Notes under the pieces: generated by a model
Told to the model about the DNA's origin: nothing
Database searches by the model: none
Seen by the model: the letters and a program-made list of their open reading frames with translations, nothing else
Program-made: the position numbers and the translations under genes
Assembly (NCBI GenBank): GCA_024398935.1
Contig: JAKSIH010000025.1
Coordinates: 1 to 40,542 of the forward strand
Reading direction: 5' to 3'
DNA: 40,542 nt
DNA from: Fibrobacter sp.
GTDB taxonomy: Bacteria > Fibrobacterota > Fibrobacteria > Fibrobacterales > Fibrobacteraceae
Part shown: piece by piece, positions 14,940 through 22,002 of the stretch
Numbering within the stretch: position 1 is the first letter of the stretch
How the letters are laid out: the number at the start of each line of letters is the position of its first letter

Positions 14940-16874
14940 CTAATCGTCGGCGGCGGATGCACCTACGGCCTGTTCAAGGGTGGTAATACCCTGCAGGGCC
15001 TTGGAAATGCCATCCATACGCAGGGTGATCATCCCGCATTCCTGCATGGCGGCGCGCTTGATGACATCACCGGAAGAACGCTTGATAATCAGGTTACGGA
15101 CAGATTCGTTAGGCACCAGGAATTCATAAATACCGGCACGGCCCTTGTAACCGGAGCCATCGCACTTTTCACAGCCACGACCGTGATAGAACTGCATGTC
15201 CGGAGACAGGTGAAGTTCGTCGCGCATTTCCTGGGAAATTTCGTAGGGTTCTTTACAGTTCTTACAGATACGGCGCACAAGTCGCTGGGCAAGAACGCCC
15301 TTAATTGCTGTAGACACAAGGAAGGGTTCCAGGCCCATTTCCAAAAGACGAGGGAATGCACCAGCAGCATCGTTTGTATGGAGCGTACTAAAGACCAAGT
15401 GCCCCGTCAAAGCAGCTTCGATAGCCATTGAAGAAGTTTCCTGGTCACGCATTTCACCGATCATGATCACGTCAGGGTCCTGACGGAGCAAGGCACGAAT
15501 GCCCGCGGCAAACGTAAACCCGGCCGCATTGTTGATCTGCCCCTGGTTGACGCCGTCGATATTCAATTCCACAGGGTCTTCCATGGTAGAAATGTTAATG
15601 GTACTATCAAGAATTTCACCAATAGATGCGTAAAGCGTCGTAGACTTACCGGAACCAGTCGGACCGGTAACAAGCACGATGCCGTTAGGAGCGTTAATGG
15701 CGTCAATAAACTGCTTGAGCACGCGGGGGTCGAAGCCCATGTCCTTCAGGGGGAACTGACCGGAGTTCGGGTTCAAGATACGCATAACGATCTTTTCGCA
15801 GACGCCGCGCTTACGCAGAGAAATGGGGAACGAAGACACACGAAGGTCAACTTCGGAGCCCTTGTAGCGCACCGTAAAACGACCATCCAGGGGCTTACGC
15901 TTTTCGGCGATGTCCATCTTGGAAAGGAGCTTGATACGGGACAGGATCTGCGGCATGAGACGAGCAGGAATGGGAGACATGACCTGCAAGTCACCGTCAA
16001 TACGGTAACGGAGCTTCAGGAAGGTTTCCTGAGGTTCCAGGTGAATATCGGATGCCTTACGGGCAATGGCTTCGTGAATCAGGGTGGTCACGATCTTAAC
16101 GACCTGACGACCTTCTTCGTCACTCAGTTCTTCTTCCTGATTGCCCTGACCGCGTTCCACGGTCTCCAGTTCTTCGTTATCCTTAGAATCTCCGATCAAC
16201 TCGGCAAGGGATTCTTCGGTGGTGGAGCTGTGACCCGCAAAGACGCGTTCAATTGCCTTCTGCACATCGGCGTCGGATGCCATGACCACATCCACTTCCA
16301 TCTTCACCTTGAAGCGCACTGCGGTAATGGTACGCATGTTGGTGGGGTCTGTCATGGCAATGGTCATGACCTGTCGTACCTGGTGGCGTTCATCCTCGGA
16401 TTCCTGAACGAAGAGGGGAACCACCTTATACTGCTTACAGAGATTTTCCGGCAGGTAGTTGTAGGCTTCGGAGTCAATGTGGAAGGTATCCAGCTTGACG
16501 TAGGGAACCTCGAACTGTCTGGAAAGAATTTCAATCAGTCGTTCTTCGGGCATGTAGCCCAGATCCACCAGGGTTCGTCCGAGACGCTTGCCGGTAGTCT
16601 TCTGGGTTTCCAGGGCCTTGCCCAGCTGTTCTTCGGTAATGTAGCCCTGGGCAATAAGCATCTCACCAATTCGCATCTTGGTGGTAGACTGCATCTGGAC
16701 GCCAAGGATGCTTGTCAGCGTATCTTCGCTCACCATGCCGAGACGGACCAGAATCTTACTCAGCATGATGCCGGTTCGTTTATGTTCAGACATTGCATGG
16801 GCCAGCTGGTCTTCGTCCAGGACACCCTGGCGGAGGAGCAATTGCCCAAGATTCATCTTCATATTTCTAATCAT
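14940..16874 (-). CDS. pilB: Type IV pilus / type II secretion ATPase with tandem MshEN-like domains
   Basis: 644 residues from the ATG at 16874. It is a hexameric AAA-type ATPase that powers pilin polymerisation at the inner membrane. The N-terminus (about 5-110) contains four copies of a half-motif LGxxLxxxGxxxxxxLxxxLxxQ, including IGEMLIAQGYITEEQLGKAL and RLGRTLVDLGYMPEERLIEI. This is two MshEN domains in tandem, a fold known to bind cyclic-di-GMP. The ATPase part has Walker A GPTGSGKSTTLYA, an Asp box-like DPVELN, Walker B IMIGEMRD, STLHTNDAA, and the zinc tetracysteine CKNC...CEKC. The start codon overlaps the thiL stop (ATGA), so translation is coupled. GspE-type secretion is the alternative role. 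Confidence 0.92.
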   Translation of the reverse strand: MIRNMKMNLGQLLLRQGVLDEDQLAHAMSEHKRTGIMLSKILVRLGMVSEDTLTSILGVQMQSTTKMRIGEMLIAQGYITEEQLGKALETQKTTGKRLGRTLVDLGYMPEERLIEILSRQFEVPYVKLDTFHIDSEAYNYLPENLCKQYKVVPLFVQESEDERHQVRQVMTIAMTDPTNMRTITAVRFKVKMEVDVVMASDADVQKAIERVFAGHSSTTEESLAELIGDSKDNEELETVERGQGNQEEELSDEEGRQVVKIVTTLIHEAIARKASDIHLEPQETFLKLRYRIDGDLQVMSPIPARLMPQILSRIKLLSKMDIAEKRKPLDGRFTVRYKGSEVDLRVSSFPISLRKRGVCEKIVMRILNPNSGQFPLKDMGFDPRVLKQFIDAINAPNGIVLVTGPTGSGKSTTLYASIGEILDSTINISTMEDPVELNIDGVNQGQINNAAGFTFAAGIRALLRQDPDVIMIGEMRDQETSSMAIEAALTGHLVFSTLHTNDAAGAFPRLLEMGLEPFLVSTAIKGVLAQRLVRRICKNCKEPYEISQEMRDELHLSPDMQFYHGRGCEKCDGSGYKGRAGIYEFLVPNESVRNLIIKRSSGDVIKRAAMQECGMITLRMDGISKALQGITTLEQAVGASAADD

Positions 16875-17860
16875 AAATGCGACCACGCCCGGGGAATCAC
16901 GGGCACCTTATCTCCATTCAGGCAATGCATAAAGACCTTAGGTTCGCAGTCCGACTTAACGGCACGACCAATCTTTCGCACATTGCCTAGCAATTCGTTT
17001 TCACCTTCAAATATACTTTCTGGCAGGGAATTGGCAAACAGAAGTTCATATTCCTCCCCTCCATTTAAGGCAAAATTTAAGGGTGAAATGCCATAATAGC
17101 GACTCATCCGCAGAACTTCCGGGTCAATGGGTAACAGCTTTTCGTCTATTTCGAGATTGACTCCGGAAGAAAGGGCCAGATGGTTCAATTCCGAGGAGAG
17201 ACCGTCACTGATATCCATGCAGCCCCCGTAGGCCTTGAGGCGGGCCAGTTCCTCCCCCGCCTTCTCGTGAATCCGTGGAGCAAGGTGGTACTCCACCAGA
17301 CTGGGAAACTTGGAAGCATCCTCCGGATGATTCATAAGGATCCAAAGTCCTGCGTCGGACTTTCCTAGGGTACCGTTTACATACAAATTATCATTAGATT
17401 TAACTGCGGTCCGGACAAGCGCTTTCTCCCCGGCCAGCTCTCCTAAGAGCGTCGTAGAAAAGACGCCTTCTTCACCGGAGACCGTATCGCCACCAATGAG
17501 GGTTATACCCCGCCTGGCAAATCCATCGGATAAAGCCTTCCGCACCCGATTCCTAGTTTCCTCGGACCAGTGCCTATTGAGGCAAAGTCCTAGCAACGCG
17601 ATCCGGGGACGGGCCCCCATGGAGCAGATGTCGGAAACATTGGAGACGATATGTTTTTCTACCGCCTGCTCCGGAGTGGACCAGTCCAGACGGAAATGGG
17701 TATTTTCCACCGAGAGGTCCTTGGTCACTACCCAACCATCAAAAATGGCGGCGTCATCCCCGACCCCAAGCCAAGTTCTAACACCGGGGGATTCTTCCTT
17801 AAGAGGTGCGGCACCTTGCAAAAGGGATTCAACAAACCGAAATTCAGCAACATTAATCAT
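16871..17860 (-). CDS. thiL: Thiamine-monophosphate kinase
   Basis: 329 residues. It phosphorylates thiamine monophosphate with ATP to give thiamine diphosphate, the last step of cofactor synthesis, in the cytoplasm. Family features: GVGDDAAIFDGWVVTKDLSVENTHF near residues 32-56 with the Mg-binding Asp pair, VSNVSDICSMGARP, LIGGDTVSGE, and GGCMDISDGLSSELNHL. The length matches ThiL. No thiamine riboswitch is recognisable upstream. The upstream gap holds CTAGGG-type repeats in place of a clear promoter or ribosome binding site. The 4-base ATGA overlap with pilB places it as the first gene of a two-gene operon, an unusual pairing. Confidence 0.93.
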   Translation of the reverse strand: MINVAEFRFVESLLQGAAPLKEESPGVRTWLGVGDDAAIFDGWVVTKDLSVENTHFRLDWSTPEQAVEKHIVSNVSDICSMGARPRIALLGLCLNRHWSEETRNRVRKALSDGFARRGITLIGGDTVSGEEGVFSTTLLGELAGEKALVRTAVKSNDNLYVNGTLGKSDAGLWILMNHPEDASKFPSLVEYHLAPRIHEKAGEELARLKAYGGCMDISDGLSSELNHLALSSGVNLEIDEKLLPIDPEVLRMSRYYGISPLNFALNGGEEYELLFANSLPESIFEGENELLGNVRKIGRAVKSDCEPKVFMHCLNGDKVPVIPRAWSHL

Positions 17861-18283
17861 AGGGGCTAGAGATTAGAGGTTAGTATCTAGGGCGGAAGGA
17901 TTCAAGTGTTCACCACCTAAGTTCATTTCATTTTTTTTTGCAAAAATACAACATTTTTTCAACCTTCTCTAGTTTAAGGGCAAGAAATTTGAGGTACGCT
18001 TCGCTTCAGGTGTGAGGTCGGAGCTTCGCTCCTAGAGGCAATGGCGTATTAGGGTCTAGGGTCTAGGGGATAGGGCTGAAGGAATCAAGTGGTTTTAGAG
18101 ACTAGGGGCTAGGTTCTAGGGGTTAGGGCCGCGGGAGGCAAGTACATACTATTTAAAGAGAGTTTCATCTTTATATCCCTAATCTCTAGTTTCTAATTTC
18201 TACTTCACACTTCACTGTTCACTATTCACTCTTAAAATGGACAGAAAATCAATCTCAGATTTTGCTTATAAGCGGAATTAATC
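17861..18283. repeat. Intergenic region of degenerate CTAGGG/TTAGGG repeats and palindromes
   Basis: This gap of over 400 bases holds no gene. At 17866-17892 and 18050-18130 are many variants of CTAGGGT, CTAGGGG and TTAGGGG, with a repeated block GAAGGA-TCAAGTG near 17896 and 18078. A palindrome GGAGC-TTC-GCTCC lies near 18019-18031 and CTTCGCTT nearby. From 18177 to 18232 the complementary style CTAATCTCTAGTTTCTAATTTC-like units continues into TTCACT repeats. A minus-strand TATTTTTG (17941-17948) could be a thiL promoter element. Confidence 0.7.
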
Positions 18284-18291
18284 TAAATTTA
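18261..18291 (+). promoter_or_regulatory. Bacteroidetes-type promoter candidate
   Basis: TTTG (18261-18264) is followed after 19 bases by TAAATTTA (18284-18291), which matches the known TTTG-N19-21-TAnnTTTG layout except for the last base. The ATG follows after 5 bases (18297). Confidence 0.45.
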
Positions 18292-18296
18292 AGGAC

Positions 18297-18728
18297 ATGG
18301 GTCACATCTTCTTTATTTCCCCTTCTTCGCCGGGCAGTTTGGACCGGCTTTGCCAATGGACGTTCCGTTGGCTTTTGGAGCATGGGGACCTGGCGGAAGA
18401 TTCCACCCTCTATACCTGCAATTCCATCGAGGATGCAACCAACCTGCTGGAGAGCGCCCTGATTATCGGACAGTCCCCTGCGTTGATCATCCTGGATCAT
18501 GCGGACCATCCCCGTGAAGAAAACCTGAAGTTCAGCAAGGTGCTTCATGACGGCATTCCCGAGTCCTGGATTGTGGAACTGGTGCCGGACGACATGCCAC
18601 TACCCAAGGACGAGGCAGGCCTTTTCTGGGTCCGTCGCCCTGTCAGCGAAGAGGAATGGTCAGCTACCCTGCAGCAGGTGCTTTTACGTAACGGATCTCC
18701 CCAGTGGGCGGCCCGCAACGACCTCTAA
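18297..18728 (+). CDS. Hypothetical protein, possibly receiver-like fold
   Basis: 143 residues. The alternating strand-helix pattern (IFFISP; ALIILDHADHP near residues 62-72; SWIVELVP; GLFWVRRPVSEEEWSATLQQVL at the end) resembles the layout of response-regulator receiver domains, with an Asp at the end of the third strand and an R-P pair where K-P is usual. The conserved acidic pair and Lys of true receivers are not evident, so it would be a pseudo-receiver if related at all. It is followed after 15 bases by the next plus-strand gene and is probably co-transcribed with it. No family is recognised with confidence. Confidence 0.68.
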   Translation: MGHIFFISPSSPGSLDRLCQWTFRWLLEHGDLAEDSTLYTCNSIEDATNLLESALIIGQSPALIILDHADHPREENLKFSKVLHDGIPESWIVELVPDDMPLPKDEAGLFWVRRPVSEEEWSATLQQVLLRNGSPQWAARNDL

Positions 18729-18743
18729 TTTTTCGAGATACTT

Positions 18744-19733
18744 ATGGACGAAGTAAAAATCAAAGGCGTAAGCTATTTTGGCGTACGCACCCCGGAGTAC
18801 GCCCTTTCCGACATGGACAAAATCAAGCAGGCCGGCTTTAACGCCGTGCTCCATACCTGGAGCGAGGAAGACCAGCAGTACTACTTCGATACCATGAAAA
18901 AGATCGTGAATGGATCTGCCGAAAAAGGCTTGAAAGTCTATGTCAACCCCTGGGGTGTGGGCCGCGTCTTTGGCGGAGAAGCCTACTCCGAACTTACCGC
19001 CAGGAACCACGACATGTGCCAGGTTGGCGTTGACGGCTTGCCTAAGGTGGCCGCCTGTCCCAACCATCCGGAGTTCAGGGAGTATATGCACCGCTGGATC
19101 GCAACCGTCTGCGAAACTAACGTGAACACCATCTTCTGGGACGAGCCCCACTTCTATTTCGAGAAAGGCGGCTTAGAAAAATGGAGTTGCCGCTGTGAAC
19201 GCTGCAAAGCAAAGTTCAAGTCTCGTTTCGACTATGATATGCCCGAACAGCTCACGGATGACGTGAAGGAATTTCGCGAGGATAGCCTGATTGACTTTCT
19301 CAAGGAAATGACTGCAGATGTAAAGGCCCACGGCAAGCGGAACTGCGTCTGCATGCTGCCGCCCTGGTTTCCTGCGGGGCTGGACGACTGGGACAAGATC
19401 GCAAGCCTTGAAAGCGTTGACGAAATTGCCAGCGACCCTTATTGGGAACGCGGAGCAAGCGAAGAATGGGTTCGGGAGAAGTACGCAGAAACTGCAGCAA
19501 AGCTCCAAAACTCCGCCCGCAAGTTCGGCAAGGCCACCCAGATGTGGATCAAGGCCTACCAGATTGAAAGAGGCCGCGAAAAGGATTTGGCGATTGCCGT
19601 GGAGGAAAGCCGTAAGGCTGGAATCGAAAACATCTTCGCCTGGAGCTACCGCGGGACGGAAACCTTGAGTTGGCTTAGGTCAGACGATCCTATTACCGTA
19701 GAAAAGACTTTCGAGAGAGCCCTAGGGCTTTAA
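18744..19733 (+). CDS. TIM-barrel, glycoside hydrolase-like protein of unknown function
   Basis: 329 residues, cytoplasmic (no signal peptide). The beta-alpha repeat pattern is that of a (beta/alpha)8 barrel: GVSYFGVRT, FNAVLHTWS, LKVYVNPWGVGRVFGGEAY, INTIFWDEPHF-type strand near residues 129-136, CVCMLPPW, VDEIASDPYWERG, TQMWIKAYQI and NIFAWSYRGTE. WDEP supplies acidic residues at the end of a strand, as in clan-A-like glycosidases. A CRCERC cluster (about 150-156) just after it could bind a metal. I cannot assign a numbered family. It might be an intracellular glycosidase or a sugar-metabolism enzyme. Its neighbour upstream lies 15 bases away. Confidence 0.72.
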   Translation: MDEVKIKGVSYFGVRTPEYALSDMDKIKQAGFNAVLHTWSEEDQQYYFDTMKKIVNGSAEKGLKVYVNPWGVGRVFGGEAYSELTARNHDMCQVGVDGLPKVAACPNHPEFREYMHRWIATVCETNVNTIFWDEPHFYFEKGGLEKWSCRCERCKAKFKSRFDYDMPEQLTDDVKEFREDSLIDFLKEMTADVKAHGKRNCVCMLPPWFPAGLDDWDKIASLESVDEIASDPYWERGASEEWVREKYAETAAKLQNSARKFGKATQMWIKAYQIERGREKDLAIAVEESRKAGIENIFAWSYRGTETLSWLRSDDPITVEKTFERALGL

Positions 19734-19886
19734 TGCTAGATTCCCGGTCAAGCCGGGAATGACATGGAGCAATTAGACATGGGGCCAGATTCCCGGTCAA
19801 GCATAATGCTAGATTCCCGGTCAAGCCGGGAATGACACGGAAAAATGCCTTCGCGGGAATGACATGCTGGAGCAATTAGATATGGG
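19732..19886. repeat. Dispersed palindromic repeat (TTCCCGGTCAAGCCGGGAA type)
   Basis: Two complete copies (19732-19764 and 19805-19837) share AATGCTAGATTCCCGG and TCAAGCCGGGAATGACA. A truncated copy lies at 19787-19802 and a 3' remnant CGGGAATGACATG near 19854-19866. A flanking unit GGAGCAATTAGAYATGGG occurs twice (19766 and 19869). Each full copy folds as TTCCCGG/CCGGGAA and so may also terminate transcription between the convergent genes. Confidence 0.88.
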
Positions 19887-19922
19887 CGGGCTGTCTCGGA
19901 ACGGCGTAGTCGCCTGTTTTCC

Positions 19923-21512
19923 TTACAGTTCGTAGATTTCGCTGTACTTGGTTTCCAGATAGTCCAGGAAATCCTTGGGAGTAAAATCCCTGCCGGTAAT
20001 GTTTCTGATCCAGGTCTTGGGCGGTTCGCGGTCGGCTCGGGCCCACACGTTCTTTTTCATCCAGCCATTGATGGTCCCGAAATCACTGGAGCGGACAGCC
20101 GCCTTCAGGTCAAATTCAGAAGCCATCTTATTGTAATACATGGCGTTGTACATGTTGCCCAGAGCATAGGTCGGGAAATACCCGAAGCCTGAAGTCCAGT
20201 GGATGTCCTGAAGAATTCCTTCTGCGTCGTGGGACGGAGTGACCCCTAGATATTCCGTATACTTTTCATTCCAGAGTTTAGGGAGGGCGGCAATATCAGC
20301 AGCGGTCATAGGTTCCATTTTTCCGCTATTCCCTACCCGACCATTCACTATCATCCTTTCAATTTCATAACGGATGATAATGTGGAACGTGTAGGTAAAT
20401 TCATCAGCTTCCGTGCGGATAAGACTCGGTGTTACCGTATTCATGGATTCGTAGAATTCATTTTCGGAAACGCCTTCAAATACATTGGGAAACAATTCGC
20501 AGCACTTAGGATAAATTAAGGAAATGAATTCACGACTGCGGCCGATGCGGTTCTCGTAAAAACGGCTGGTGCTTTCGTGCATGCCCATGGTCTTGTTGAA
20601 TTCAATAAAATGGCTGTAGTTTTCTGCAGGCTGGTTCTGTTCAAAGAGGGCGTGGCCACCTTCGTGAATGATACTGAAGATGTTGGAGTAGAATGCGTCC
20701 GGATAAAAGTGGGTCGTTACGCGGATGTCGTTTTTCCCAAGTTCGGTCGTGAAGGGATGTTCCGTCGTCGCAAAGGCCCCGCGATTGAAGTCAAAGCCCA
20801 TGGTTTCCAGCAGGTACCGGGTCATCTTTTTCTGCGCCTCGTCAGAAACGGTGCGACTGAGAAAATCCGTACGGATTTTTTTCTTGCTGGCCTTGATCTT
20901 TTTCAGCAGCGGGACCAGACGGGCCTTGCACTCATTGAAGGTGTCATCCAGTTCCTCGCAGGAAAGTTCCCGTTCGTAACCGTCAAAAATGGTATCGTAG
21001 GCAGTCGCCTTCTTTTCTTCGTGAAGGTTTGCCTCCCGAATCTGGACTTCGCGGACATCGGCAAGGCTAGGCGCGAAAATGCCAAAATCCTTTGACTGCT
21101 TTGCCTTTAGCCAGTTGACATAGGCCTTGTTGTAAATGAGGGAGCGTTCGTGCTGCATCTCGGGAGTAATGTTCCTTTCCCGGGCAAAGTCCCGATGAAG
21201 GCTTTCGGCAAGGCAACGGTCAAATTCAGCATCGGTTTCGCTACCGCAGATTTCTGCAGTCAGTTCATCGCGATGGTCATAGATGTACTGGCAAGACTCG
21301 ATATAGGCAGGGTCCTTCTGCAGGATAAAGGCCTTGTTGCTGAGAAAGGCGTCCACTTCACCCTGAGCTTCGGAACCCTCCTTCGGGCAAATGGTCTGCT
21401 GGTCAAACCCAAGTACCGCACAGGCGTGATTGTACAGGCGAACTTCGGACAGGGTTTTCTTGACCAGGGCAAGAGCAGAAATCAGTTTGGACGAGCTATT
21501 TTTTTCAGACAT
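19923..21512 (-). CDS. Metal-dependent carboxypeptidase, family M32 (Taq type)
   Basis: 529 residues, the usual M32 length of about 500. Cytoplasmic zinc carboxypeptidase that removes C-terminal amino acids from peptides. The metal site HEGGH is at residues 283-287 in IIHEGGHALFEQN, preceded by the family HPF motif (EHPFTTELG, about 251-259) and DIRVTTHF. The downstream glutamate region HESTSRFYENRIGRS and the later FTYTFHIIIRYEIER are also typical. No signal peptide. It stands alone between the palindromic repeats and the small membrane-protein operon. Housekeeping peptide turnover is the likely role. Confidence 0.94.
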   Translation of the reverse strand: MSEKNSSSKLISALALVKKTLSEVRLYNHACAVLGFDQQTICPKEGSEAQGEVDAFLSNKAFILQKDPAYIESCQYIYDHRDELTAEICGSETDAEFDRCLAESLHRDFARERNITPEMQHERSLIYNKAYVNWLKAKQSKDFGIFAPSLADVREVQIREANLHEEKKATAYDTIFDGYERELSCEELDDTFNECKARLVPLLKKIKASKKKIRTDFLSRTVSDEAQKKMTRYLLETMGFDFNRGAFATTEHPFTTELGKNDIRVTTHFYPDAFYSNIFSIIHEGGHALFEQNQPAENYSHFIEFNKTMGMHESTSRFYENRIGRSREFISLIYPKCCELFPNVFEGVSENEFYESMNTVTPSLIRTEADEFTYTFHIIIRYEIERMIVNGRVGNSGKMEPMTAADIAALPKLWNEKYTEYLGVTPSHDAEGILQDIHWTSGFGYFPTYALGNMYNAMYYNKMASEFDLKAAVRSSDFGTINGWMKKNVWARADREPPKTWIRNITGRDFTPKDFLDYLETKYSEIYEL

Positions 21513-21573
21513 TCTAGACCTTCACTTACAAAAAAATGAAAAACCTTTTCGCAAGAATTTACAAAAAGGGAAC

Positions 21574-21604
21574 AAAAATGGGTTCCCGAACCATTCGGGT
21601 TTCT
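21574..21604 (-). terminator. Hairpin terminator of the lipoprotein operon
   Basis: CCCGAA (21585-21590) pairs with TTCGGG (21594-21599) around CCA. On the minus strand it is followed by AACCCATTTTTG. It lies about 70 bases past the stop at 21667 and before the M32 gene. Confidence 0.5.
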
Positions 21605-21666
21605 TACCGGGATTAAGATGCAAATTTTATGCCAGCGAAAACCGAAAATTTCAATTTGCCTTTCGA

Positions 21667-21984
21667 TTACTTTTTCCCGTTAGACGGGGCGGCGGACGCT
21701 TCGGCGGCCTTTTCCTCGGCGGCTTTCTTTGCAGCCTCTTCTTCGGCGGCCTTCTTGGCGAGAACCTGCAGTTCCTTCAGTTCCTGCCAGGAGGACTTTT
21801 CCTCACCCTTCTTGGCCTTGACATTGAAGACAGCGGCAATCATGAGAAAGGCTCCCACATAGAAGCCGACCGCAGCGATGGACGCCCAAAGTTCAGAGCC
21901 CGTCTGACGCTGGACGTAGACAAAGGCGAAAATGGAGCAGATGGTCGCTGCCATCAGAAGAATCGCGGCAATTTTTGTTTTCAT
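21667..21984 (-). CDS. Small two-TM membrane protein with Ala/Glu/Lys coiled tail
   Basis: 105 residues from the ATG at 21984. Two hydrophobic segments (about residues 4-24 and 35-55) are followed by a charged region and a repetitive KKAAEEEAAKKAAEEKAAEA stretch, likely a single long helix. The end is a flexible Ser/Pro/Gly/Lys tail. A longer frame starts with TTG at 21993 but ATG 21984 is more likely. It begins 18 bases after the pectate-lyase-like lipoprotein gene and is probably co-transcribed. No known family. A scaffolding or envelope-linking function is imaginable but unsupported. Confidence 0.7.
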   Translation of the reverse strand: MKTKIAAILLMAATICSIFAFVYVQRQTGSELWASIAAVGFYVGAFLMIAAVFNVKAKKGEEKSSWQELKELQVLAKKAAEEEAAKKAAEEKAAEASAAPSNGKK

Positions 21985-22002
21985 GGAGCCCAATCTAGAA
22001 AA

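Noticed and set aside
17861..18296. Thiamine (TPP) riboswitch upstream of thiL
   Set aside because: The conserved CUGAGA and ACCUGA elements are not found on the minus strand; the region is made of repeats.
19732..19886. Attachment site or insertion sequence end
   Set aside because: No integrase or transposase gene is nearby, and the copies are short palindromes typical of dispersed intergenic repeats.
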